5,481 nucleotides of DNA from assembly GCA_949286645.1 (NCBI GenBank), contig CASEDN010000134.1, positions 1 through 5,481 of the forward strand. The letters are read 5' to 3'. The notes below the pieces were generated by a model. It saw nothing but the letters and a program-made list of their open reading frames with translations, was not told where the DNA came from and searched no databases. Within the stretch, counting starts at the first letter, position 1. Each line of letters starts with the position of its first letter. Origin of the DNA: an uncultured bacterium. GTDB lineage: Bacteria; Bacillota_I; Bacilli_A; RF39; UBA660. Positions 1-5,481 of the stretch are shown here, one piece after another. Made by a program: the position numbers and the translations under genes.

Positions 1-1206
1 TATTGTGTCACTATGTCTAGTAAGGGGTTAAGACTATTAGGCTTTGCCATGAAAAATATTAAGACTCTTCCTAAAGAAGGGGATATGATAGAAGAAGATT
101 TAACTTTTATTGGTATTATGGGAATAATTGATCCTCCTCGAGTTGAAGTTAAACACGCCATTAATACTTGTTATGAAGCAGGTATTAGAGTAATTATGAT
201 TACAGGAGATCATAAATTAACTGCTAAAGCTATCGCTAAAGACCTTGGTATCTATAAAAAAGGTGATGTAGTAGTAGATGGAGAAACTTTAAGTAAAATG
301 AGTGATTTAAAACTTCGTAATACAATTAAAGATATTTCTGTCTTTGCAAGAGTTACTCCTCAAGATAAACTTAGAATTGTTAATGCCTTAAAGAAAAATA
401 AAGAAATAGTTGCGATGACAGGTGATGGTGTTAATGATGCTCCTGCCTGAAAGAAAGCTGATATTGGTGTTGCCATGGGTATTACTGGTACTGATGTTGC
501 GAAAGACTCCGCTGCTATGATTCTTTTAGATGATAATTTTACAACGATTGAAGCAGCAGTTAAAGAGGGTAGAAGAGTATATCGTAATATTCAAAAAGTA
601 ATACAATACCTACTAGCAGGTAATATTGCAGAAGTATTAACTATATTTGTATCTATGTTATTTAACTTACCTAGTCCTTTACTTGCCGTTCATATTTTAT
701 TTATCAACCTTGTAACTGATACTCTTCCATCTCTTGCTCTTGGAATAGATCCAGCAAGTCCTAATGTTATGAAACATAAACCAGTTAAAGAGGGTAGTCT
801 ATTTGAAAAAGGACTTGTCTTTAGAATAGGTTTCTATGGAGTATTCCTTGCTATCATTACTTTAGTTGCATACTTTATAGGGCAGGATGATAGTTATGAT
901 GTAGGTATGACAATGGCCTTTACAGTTTTATGCCTATCACAAATATTCCATTCTCTAAATCAAAGTTCAAGTATAACATCTCTATTTAGTAAAGACTATC
1001 CAAGAAATAAAATGTTATTTCTTTCTATGGTAGGATCAATATTCTTCCTTTTAATTGTTTTATTTGTAACACCTATAAGAGAATTCTTCTCACTTAGTGT
1101 ATTAAGTGGAAATGAATGGTTAATAGTTATATTATTATCTTTATCACCAATTCTTATAGTAGAAATATTTAAAGCGATTAAAAGAAGATTAGGAATGGAT
1201 AGTTAG
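1..1206 (+). pseudogene. P-type Ca2+-transporting ATPase, C-terminal part, interrupted by in-frame TGA
   Basis: The reading frame is open from base 1, so the gene starts outside the window. What remains is about 400 codons of a family usually near 850-900 residues. Seen in order: DPPR (130-141), TGDHxxTA (202-225), FARVTPQDKLRIV, the hinge motif TGDGVNDAPA (418-447), then after a TGA the continuation KKADIGVAMG in the same frame, and the membrane half. M5 carries NIAEVLTIF (from 622) and M6 carries NLVTD (706-720), the positions that in SERCA-type pumps supply Ca2+-binding Asn, Glu, Thr and Asp. The gene ends at TAG 1204-1206. Such pumps export Ca2+ across the plasma membrane using ATP. The phosphorylated DKTGT motif and M1-M4 lie outside the window. 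Because the frame is identical on both sides of the TGA, a substitution such as TTA to TGA explains it and an indel does not. The first fragment (ending at 450) would lack all of M5-M10. A second fragment starting at ATG 475 would lack the catalytic domain. Neither should pump alone. The family is certain; pseudogene status depends on the base call at 449. Confidence 0.85.
448..450 (+). other. In-frame TGA in the ATPase hinge motif
   Basis: The codon series reads GCT CCT GCC TGA AAG AAA GCT, that is A-P-A-stop-K-K-A. The family consensus at this point is DAPALKKADIG, so the TGA replaces a nearly invariant Leu. A single T-to-G change from TTA would produce it. No Trp, Cys or Sec is expected at this site, which argues against natural recoding. 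Confidence 0.9.
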
Positions 1207-1210
1207 TATT

Positions 1211-2428
1211 ATGGTAGTAAATAAGAAGAGAATAGTTTTAAGTAATAAAATCTATCCTTTATTTGCAGGACTTTCAGGAGATTTAATTTTCTATATTGCA
1301 ATCAATACTTTATTTTTAACAGAAGTAAAACATTTAAGTGCTTTAGAAATTAGTTCTCTTACTACAATTAGTATATTTGCTATGCTTATTTTAAATCCTT
1401 TAGTTATGAAGATAATTAATAAAATAGGTGCTTTAAACTCTGTAAGAGTAGGGGTTACCGTTCTTTTCTTAGGAGCATTTCTTATTACTGTTGGTAATAA
1501 TTATTTTACTATTTTAATAGGTTCTATTCTTTATGAATCATATTCTTACTTTAAGAAGATGGATACTGTAATACTAAGAAAAAACCTATCTTTCCTAAAA
1601 GAAGAAGATAAACATTTAGAATATGAAAGCAAAGGTTCCTTAATTTATGCAATAGTTACAATGTTTACTTCCTTTGTATCTGGTTTTCTTTTTAATTTAA
1701 ATAACTATTTACCTATGATATGTTGTCTAATTTTTTGTCTCATAAATCTTTTCTTAGTTAATTTTCTATATGAAGTTAAAACTCCTAATAATAAGTTAAT
1801 TAAGAAAGATAAGAGAAAAATTAAAATAACTCATCTTGTGTTCTTAATTTTGCTTCTTTTTGCAGTATGTTACTCAATTATAGATTTGGGACAAAATAAT
1901 AGTAAGTTATTTATTCAATATAAACTAGATAGTTTCTTATCTTTAGAAAATGTCTCTATCATATTAACTTTAATAGTTAGTGTTTCACGAATTGCTAGAG
2001 TAGTTGCAAATTATTTCTTTATTACAATCTATGAAAAGTATAAAAGTAAGATATTATCTATTATAGGTTATAGTCTTCTTATATCATTTGTACTTATCTT
2101 AATAGGTAACTTTATACCATTTAAAGTCTTTGGTATTATCTTAATGAGTATAGGCTTTTGTTTATTCCTTGCTATAAGAGATCCATTTGATAATTATATT
2201 AAAGAGTTATTACTTAATAATACTAAAGAAGAAGACCATGAGATTATGATAAATAAGTTAAACTTCACAAGAAAGTTAGGTAAGTTAATAATAAGTAGTT
2301 TAATTACTTTAACACTTTTAAAAGATAATCTTACTTATGTAATGGTGTTCTTATTAGGACTTTCTTGTTTTAGTTTAGTAATAGTTTATGAAATATATAA
2401 ATTGTTAAAGAAAAAGAAGTATGCTTAA
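1211..2428 (+). CDS. MFS-type multi-spanning membrane transporter, substrate unknown
   Basis: This is a 405-residue protein with about 12 hydrophobic segments, roughly at 13-38, 43-62, 78-95, 98-115, 143-163, 166-187, 207-225, 245-273, 281-299, 303-322, 356-371 and 374-398. A strongly basic loop (188-206, rich in Lys) lies between segments 6 and 7. Length, the 6+6 layout and the positive central loop are typical of the major facilitator superfamily. The loop between helices 2 and 3 (NPLVMKIINKIGALNSVRVG) only loosely resembles MFS motif A, so this is a divergent member and no substrate can be named. The ATG lies 4 bases after the ATPase stop. The Shine-Dalgarno is weak (AGGA at 1191 and GGAT at 1197), which suggests translational coupling to the upstream gene. 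The next in-frame stop upstream is at 1190-1192, so no much longer start exists. A nonsense codon in the ATPase could therefore reduce its expression. The gene ends in TAA at the foot of a terminator hairpin. Confidence 0.75.
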   Translation: MVVNKKRIVLSNKIYPLFAGLSGDLIFYIAINTLFLTEVKHLSALEISSLTTISIFAMLILNPLVMKIINKIGALNSVRVGVTVLFLGAFLITVGNNYFTILIGSILYESYSYFKKMDTVILRKNLSFLKEEDKHLEYESKGSLIYAIVTMFTSFVSGFLFNLNNYLPMICCLIFCLINLFLVNFLYEVKTPNNKLIKKDKRKIKITHLVFLILLLFAVCYSIIDLGQNNSKLFIQYKLDSFLSLENVSIILTLIVSVSRIARVVANYFFITIYEKYKSKILSIIGYSLLISFVLILIGNFIPFKVFGIILMSIGFCLFLAIRDPFDNYIKELLLNNTKEEDHEIMINKLNFTRKLGKLIISSLITLTLLKDNLTYVMVFLLGLSCFSLVIVYEIYKLLKKKKYA

Positions 2429-2454
2429 AATATCTTGAAACATAGATATTTTTT
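2427..2454 (+). terminator. Rho-independent terminator after the permease gene
   Basis: Bases 2427-2435 (AAAATATCT) pair perfectly with 2444-2452 (AGATATTTT) around an 8-base loop, and the T run continues to 2454. The stem overlaps the TAA stop of the permease. The stem is AT-rich and so fairly weak, but the position fits the end of the ATPase-permease transcript. Confidence 0.7.
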
Positions 2455-2605
2455 CCTTGTTCGTATTTATACATAATATTTTTGGCGTTTGTGAATAAAT
2501 GCGAATTATTACTTATAAAACTATATATTTTATTAAATGTTGTAAAAAAACGGAAAAAATATAAAAATGCGAGGAAAAGCAACAAGAATATTTACTTAAA
2601 TTTAA
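2455..2605. other. Intergenic AT-rich spacer, no convincing gene
   Basis: Between the terminator and the promoter of the Nudix gene I see no RNA gene or credible coding region. The stretch holds an A-rich run around 2543-2566 and two copies of the octamer AAATGCGA (2498-2505 and 2565-2572), which may be chance. A 10-codon frame starts with ATG at 2567 and ends with TAA at 2599, but it has no proper ribosome binding site. Confidence 0.5.
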
Positions 2606-2635
2606 TTAAATGATATTTTATATATATGATATAAC
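2606..2635 (+). promoter_or_regulatory. Probable extended -10 promoter for the Nudix gene
   Basis: TGATATAAC at 2627-2635 matches the extended -10 form TGnTATAAT with one mismatch. A poor -35 candidate, TTAAAT at 2606-2611, lies 18 bases upstream. This spacing would place transcription start near 2642 and give a leader of about 30 bases. AT-rich sequence produces such matches by chance, so confidence is moderate. Confidence 0.4.
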
Positions 2636-2651
2636 TAATTAAGTTGATATT

Positions 2652-2661
2652 AGAAAGAAGG
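2652..2661 (+). promoter_or_regulatory. Ribosome binding site that sets the Nudix start
   Basis: The purine-rich AGAAAGAAGG lies 9 bases before the ATG at 2671. It falls inside the longer reading frame that opens with TTG at 2644, so it supports the ATG as the true start. The TTG has no comparable site in front of it. Confidence 0.7.
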
Positions 2662-2670
2662 CTTTTTACT

Positions 2671-3135
2671 ATGAAGAAGGTAAGAAATGCTGTAAGAGTA
2701 TTTGTAGTCGTTAATAATAAAGTTTTATGCATACGATATAAAGAAGAAAACATAGGATATATTGATATTCCAGGAGGGAAAATAGAAGAAGGAGAAACAG
2801 GTGTAGAAGCAGCTATTAGGGAAGTTAAAGAAGAAACTGGAATAGAAGTTAATAATTTAGAAGAAGTGGGTAATGCTGTTATTGAGTATCCAGATAGAAT
2901 TTATAATATGAATTTATTTGTTGCAAGTAATTATAAAGGAAATGTTAGAAATAATAAAGAAAATGATGCTTTCTTTATTGATATAGGAGATTTATTAAAA
3001 GAAAAGAAGAGATATGCGATTACATATTTATTAGATAATGAGTTTAAAGTTTATTTTAATAATAGAAAAGTTAATGTTAAATTTAATGTTGATAGTAATC
3101 ATACCGTTATTAGTTATGAAAGCCTAAAAAAATAA
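2671..3135 (+). CDS. Nudix family hydrolase (MutT-like)
   Basis: From ATG 2671 this is a 154-residue protein, usual for single-domain Nudix enzymes. The Nudix box GX5EX7REUXEEXGU is complete at residues 36-58: G36, E42, R50-E51, E54-E55, G57 and I58. The E51/E54/E55 set would bind the divalent metals. The preceding PGG turn and the strand NAVRVFVVVNNKVLCI are typical of the fold. The family cleaves nucleoside diphosphates linked to another moiety (NTPs, oxidised nucleotides, sugar nucleotides, NADH, ADP-ribose), and the sequence alone does not tell which. The C-terminal ~50 residues are Asn- and Lys-rich and not diagnostic. The gene appears monocistronic, with its own likely promoter and a hairpin right after its TAA. 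It converges with the sortase gene, so a functional link with it is unlikely. It has no signal peptide, so it should be cytoplasmic. Confidence 0.9.
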   Translation: MKKVRNAVRVFVVVNNKVLCIRYKEENIGYIDIPGGKIEEGETGVEAAIREVKEETGIEVNNLEEVGNAVIEYPDRIYNMNLFVASNYKGNVRNNKENDAFFIDIGDLLKEKKRYAITYLLDNEFKVYFNNRKVNVKFNVDSNHTVISYESLKK

Positions 3136-3159
3136 AAATAGTCCCTAAAAAGACTATTT
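3136..3159. terminator. Terminator hairpin between convergent genes
   Basis: AAATAGTC (3136-3143) pairs perfectly with GACTATTT (3152-3159) around an 8-base loop. Read on the minus strand, the stem is followed by a long T-rich tract (TTATTTTTTT), a strong exit signal for the sortase operon. Read on the plus strand it is followed by a weaker T-rich tail after the Nudix gene. The hairpin begins directly after the Nudix stop and overlaps the sortase TAA. Confidence 0.8.
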
Positions 3160-3862
3160 ATAGTTTCTTTGCTACTACTATTAAATATGAGTTATCAATA
3201 TCAAAATAACAAGTTTGTAAAACTAATATTTCACTATTAGATTCAATATTAACATCTGTATCATAGAGAGAATTATTCTTTAACCAGTTAAGATGTTTAT
3301 TATATTCATTATCTGTAAAATTTAAATTAACATGTTGTAAGGCAGTAGTAGCAATATAAATAGAAAATATTTTATAATTATAAACATTATCTATAGTCTT
3401 AAGTGTAATATCATCATGGTTATGGTAATATTCTTCATCTAAATAGTTTTCTAATAAATGAAAGTCTGTATATACATTTTCTGAATTATGTCCATAAATT
3501 AATATTTTTCTGTCATTTATATTATTTCTATAATCAAGGAAATTACTTCCTAGCTCATTTTTGGATTTATCAAGATAATGATTAAGATAGAATTCATTAT
3601 CGGTTCCTTTTACGATTGGAGTTACTAAATTAGTATTTTCTATAGAAAGTTCGGCGATAATTTCTTCATTATTAAACTTCTTTTGATAATTTAAGATAAT
3701 ATTTTCATTATTTTTAACACTTAAAGTACTTATATCTTGATATGTTTTCTTATTATTATGTTCTTTCTTATCACTATCTTGACTTTGAAAAGTAACTACT
3801 AGAAAAATACTACTTATTAATAATAAAACAATAGTGTATATTTTTATAATTTTTCTTTTCAT
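3158..3862 (-). CDS. Class B-like sortase (transpeptidase) lacking the usual catalytic Arg
   Basis: This 234-residue protein has an N-terminal membrane anchor (about 7-24, after MKRKIIK), a short polar linker, and a sortase core from about residue 68. The stretch TPIVKGTDNEFYLNHYLD, followed by GSNFLDYRN, is typical of class B sortases. The catalytic His is in IYGHNSEN (His125) and the catalytic Cys in LVLQTCYF (Cys218). The final strand reads SYLIVVAKKL. Compared with the ending R-x-V-V-V-A-K remembered for S. aureus SrtB, Tyr226 stands where the catalytic Arg should be, and there is no Arg at all after residue 118. Sortases cut a C-terminal sorting signal between Thr and Gly and join the protein to peptidoglycan or to a pilus subunit. 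The neighbour upstream carries such a signal (PPPTG), so it is the likely substrate. The ATG is preceded by a strong AGGAG. Class B is inferred from motifs; the exact subfamily is uncertain. Confidence 0.88.
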   Translation of the reverse strand: MKRKIIKIYTIVLLLISSIFLVVTFQSQDSDKKEHNNKKTYQDISTLSVKNNENIILNYQKKFNNEEIIAELSIENTNLVTPIVKGTDNEFYLNHYLDKSKNELGSNFLDYRNNINDRKILIYGHNSENVYTDFHLLENYLDEEYYHNHDDITLKTIDNVYNYKIFSIYIATTALQHVNLNFTDNEYNKHLNWLKNNSLYDTDVNIESNSEILVLQTCYFDIDNSYLIVVAKKL

Positions 3863-3865
3863 AAG

Positions 3866-3872
3866 CTCTCCT
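3866..3872 (-). promoter_or_regulatory. Strong ribosome binding site of the sortase gene
   Basis: Read on the minus strand, AGGAGAG lies 3 bases before the sortase ATG (5 from its AGGAG core). It is the best Shine-Dalgarno match in the window and fixes the start at 3862. It sits in the 28-base gap after the surface protein stop, so the sortase does not depend on translational overlap. Confidence 0.75.
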
Positions 3873-3878
3873 AAGTCT

Positions 3879-3905
3879 AAAAGAATCCCATTAGGAATTC
3901 TTTTT
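3879..3905 (-). terminator. Hairpin at the surface protein stop: possible attenuator within the operon
   Basis: AAAAGAATCC (3879-3888) can pair with GGAATTCTTTT (3894-3904), with one bulged base and a 5-base loop. On the minus strand the stem covers the last codons and TAA of the surface protein gene and ends in TTCTTTTAG, a short T-rich tail. It resembles a weak intrinsic terminator placed between a highly expressed substrate and its sortase. It could also be an mRNA-stabilising 3' hairpin. Confidence 0.5.
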
Positions 3906-5481
3906 CATAACTACTAGATAAGTTCCACTTAATATAAGTAATAAAGGTAAGTATAGATTTTCACTTTTAACTTTTGTTCCTGTAGGTGGTGGAGTAATTT
4001 CTAATTCATTATTTGAATCATCAGGAATATCAATAACTGGTATTTCTTCTTTCCTTTTAGGTTCATAAATATATGTAACAGTGATTGTGCCATCAATATA
4101 TTTACCTTTTTCTTCTCCATCTATCTTATATAGAGTATAACCATCAAACTCTTTTTCTTCTGTCTTATAATCTTTACCTACCATATCAGTAGTTGTTATA
4201 TCTTCAGTTAAAACATTACCTTCAGTGTCTATATATTTTGCAACAACAGTTCCTTTTAAAGCAGAGTAAGTAAGTTGTAAATCAAGATTAGACTCATAAC
4301 CTAAATAGGCATTATTAATGTAAGATCCTGCTGTATATAAAGTGCTATTTAGAGTATAACCACTAGTATTAGAGTTTAAAGTTCCAGCATTTTCTTTAAT
4401 ATAATTATCACCTTTGGATTTATCTCTAATATATGTTCCTATTGATAATTCTTCTGAATCATTTTCTTTATACTCATCATTAAAACCAAAAGAAATACCT
4501 TTATTATAGAAATAATCATAACTTAAAGCGATTACATCAGGATTAGTCTCAATGTTATATGTAAATCCTTGTTCCATTCCATAATTTTCAAAGAAGTCAT
4601 CTAAAGCATCATCTGATAGGTAGGCAAGTTTAGTGGCATTAGTACCATATTTATCATTATAGTATTTAAGTAGATATTCTTCGATAGAGTTATAGCCATT
4701 AGATTTAACTTCACTTAAAATATCCTCAATATCAGTAGATATACTAATAAATATACCTAAGTCTTGATAAGCACTGTTTGTTGTAGTAAAAGGATCGTTT
4801 TCTCCTAATATTTCTCTAATAATACCATCAGGGAATTGATCTAGTCTTGTATAATTAGTACTGTATTTTTCATTATAAAAGCTTAATAAGTATTTAGTAT
4901 AATCAGTAATACCTTTTGTGTATCCATTTTCTTTTAAAGCTTTGTCAATAATCTCATCAGTCATATTCTTATTACTTGAATTAGGTATTAATGCTTTTAA
5001 GGCTGTATTATAAGTCCTATTAACATGATAGTTTTCATTTACTGTCTTTCCATTAAATAATAAAGAACTTTTACTTGTATTATCAGTTAACTTATCATAG
5101 ACGATCTCTTCTTTAGGAAATATTTCAAAAGATGTATCATCATAATTATAAGTAAAGATTGATAGATTATTAATAACAAAATTAATAGTTATTTTATCTC
5201 CTGGTTGAATAGTATTATTCATATAAAGATTATTCTTATCATCACCATAAATATTTTTAGAAATTTCAGTAAAGACATCAGGTGATATTACAATAGTATC
5301 TAAATCATAATCTTTAGGAATAGTAACATTTACAGTAACAGAGCCTTCAAACCAATATGGTCCAATATCCATTTTACTAAAGTCATAATCAATAACAAGT
5401 CCTTCACTTGTTACTTTCCTTTTAGGTTGTACTGCATTCCATCTACTAGATATTTCATTATTACTTCCTTTGTTTTCTAAA
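3891..5481 (-). CDS. Cell-wall-anchored surface protein with MucBP-like domain and PPPTG sorting signal (N-terminus outside window)
   Basis: The frame stays open to base 5481, 36 codons beyond the ATG at 5372, with no stop and no good ribosome site, so the start lies outside the window and the signal peptide is not seen. Residues below count from that internal Met. A beta-rich region (to about 90) contains IQPGDKITINFVINN and YNYDDTSFEI, as in stalk domains of surface adhesins. Two related helical modules follow (about 138-190 and 213-265). Residues 372-436 (KGTVVAKYIDTEGN to ITVTYIYEP) resemble a MucBP/MucBP-like repeat. An acidic, Pro-containing linker leads to PPPTG (461-465), a hydrophobic segment (about 473-488) and the tail KKNS: a full sorting signal with Pro in place of the first Leu. 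The protein is likely exported and anchored by the sortase encoded 28 bases downstream. Adhesion to mucin or host glycan is only suggested by the MucBP-like domain. The ligand is unknown. Confidence 0.85.
   Translation of the reverse strand, partial: LENKGSNNEISSRWNAVQPKRKVTSEGLVIDYDFSKMDIGPYWFEGSVTVNVTIPKDYDLDTIVISPDVFTEISKNIYGDDKNNLYMNNTIQPGDKITINFVINNLSIFTYNYDDTSFEIFPKEEIVYDKLTDNTSKSSLLFNGKTVNENYHVNRTYNTALKALIPNSSNKNMTDEIIDKALKENGYTKGITDYTKYLLSFYNEKYSTNYTRLDQFPDGIIREILGENDPFTTTNSAYQDLGIFISISTDIEDILSEVKSNGYNSIEEYLLKYYNDKYGTNATKLAYLSDDALDDFFENYGMEQGFTYNIETNPDVIALSYDYFYNKGISFGFNDEYKENDSEELSIGTYIRDKSKGDNYIKENAGTLNSNTSGYTLNSTLYTAGSYINNAYLGYESNLDLQLTYSALKGTVVAKYIDTEGNVLTEDITTTDMVGKDYKTEEKEFDGYTLYKIDGEEKGKYIDGTITVTYIYEPKRKEEIPVIDIPDDSNNELEITPPPTGTKVKSENLYLPLLLILSGTYLVVMKKNS
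3894..3992 (-). other. Cell wall sorting signal (PPPTG, hydrophobic segment, KKNS tail)
   Basis: The codons at 3978-3992 encode PPPTG. They are followed by a short polar stretch (TKVKSEN), about 17 hydrophobic residues (LYLPLLLILSGTYLVVM) and a charged end. The order and spacing are those of an LPXTG-type signal. The Leu-to-Pro change at the first position is non-canonical, and cleavage between Thr464 and Gly465 is expected from the family. Confidence 0.8.
4065..4259 (-). other. MucBP-like domain in the surface protein
   Basis: Residues 372-436 show the pattern of this ~65-residue family: opening VVAKYIDTEGNVL, central VGKDYKTEEKEFDGYTLYKIDG, and closing GTITVTYIYEP. It occurs once, next to the wall-anchor end. 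Members are common in surface proteins of gut Firmicutes and some bind mucin; binding here is inference. Confidence 0.75.
4578..4736 (-). repeat. Internal protein repeat, copy B
   Basis: Residues about 213-265 carry the core YLLKYYNDKYGTNATKL (233-249), preceded by SNGY and followed by an acidic amphipathic stretch (SDDALDDFFENYG). Copy A has the equivalent PDGIIREILGEN. The two are diverged at DNA level, so the duplication is old rather than recent. Confidence 0.7.
4803..4961 (-). repeat. Internal protein repeat, copy A
   Basis: Residues about 138-190 form a mostly helical module with the core YLLSFYNEKYSTNYTRL (161-177). It matches copy B at 11 of 17 core positions without gaps. An NGY triplet precedes the core in both copies, at slightly different distances. 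I do not recognise the module as a named domain. Confidence 0.7.

Noticed and set aside
448..490. Selenocysteine insertion at the TGA
   Set aside because: The family has Leu here, with no redox role and no Cys homologues known to me, and I see no convincing stem-loop directly after the TGA.
475..1206. A separate gene starting at ATG 475
   Set aside because: No Shine-Dalgarno precedes it, the codons between the TGA and this ATG encode conserved ATPase sequence (KKADIGVA), and the product would lack the phosphorylation and nucleotide-binding domains.
2498..2572. Two AAATGCGA octamers as an operator pair
   Set aside because: Only 8 bases, 67 apart, not palindromic and poorly placed relative to the likely promoter. 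Chance is sufficient in such AT-rich DNA.
2370..2585. 71-codon minus-strand reading frame
   Set aside because: It overlaps the 3' end of the permease gene and its terminator. Its composition (Phe, Tyr, Leu, Lys, Asn) is that of translated AT-rich noncoding DNA, and no ribosome site or family motif is visible.
2567..2599. 10-codon leader peptide before the Nudix gene
   Set aside because: No proper ribosome site, no regulatory codon run, no following terminator-antiterminator structure, and it lies upstream of the probable promoter.
2644..2670. TTG at 2644 as the Nudix start, adding nine residues
   Set aside because: The added segment covers the AGAAAGAAGG ribosome site of the ATG at 2671 and lies almost at the predicted transcription start. 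The Nudix fold needs nothing before MKKVRN.
1..5481. CRISPR arrays, tRNA or rRNA genes, insertion sequences
   Set aside because: No regularly spaced direct repeats, no tRNA-like T-loop (GTTCGANTC) or cloverleaf, no transposase motif or terminal inverted repeats were seen on either strand.

Overview
The window is very AT-rich, with AT-rich third codon positions, purine-rich Shine-Dalgarno sites, small intergenic gaps and a class B-type sortase beside an LPXTG-like surface protein. This points to a low-GC Gram-positive bacterium of the Firmicutes/Bacilli kind, plausibly an uncultured gut lineage related to the Erysipelotrichia or RF39 groups. That placement is inference from gene content; no marker gene is present. 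The standard bacterial code fits: all four Trp codons I can locate are TGG, and every proper gene end is TAA or TAG.

Left, plus strand (1-2454): the C-terminal part of a P-type Ca2+-ATPase enters from outside the window. It is interrupted by an in-frame TGA at 448-450, inside the conserved hinge motif TGDGVNDAPALKKAD. Four bases after its TAG stop begins a divergent 12-helix MFS-type permease, and the pair ends at a rho-independent terminator (2427-2454). They look like one transport operon whose ATPase is either a fresh pseudogene or carries a sequence error.

Middle, plus strand (2455-3135): about 215 bases without a convincing gene lead to a probable extended -10 promoter and a single Nudix hydrolase gene with a perfect Nudix box. 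Its start is best placed at the ATG at 2671, which has a good Shine-Dalgarno site, rather than at the upstream TTG at 2644.

Right, minus strand (5481-3158): a two-gene surface operon converges on the Nudix gene. The first gene, cut by the window edge, encodes a cell-wall-anchored protein with a duplicated ~50-residue module, a MucBP-like domain and a PPPTG sorting signal. The second, 28 bases downstream, encodes a class B-like sortase that presumably anchors it. A hairpin straddles the stop codon of the surface protein gene and may lower expression of the sortase. A hairpin between the convergent Nudix and sortase genes serves as terminator, mainly for the minus strand.

There is no strong sign of a wholly new system. 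The items most worth a second look are the TGA inside the ATPase hinge motif, the sortase with His and Cys but no catalytic Arg, the PPPTG signal paired with it, and the internal duplication in the surface protein.
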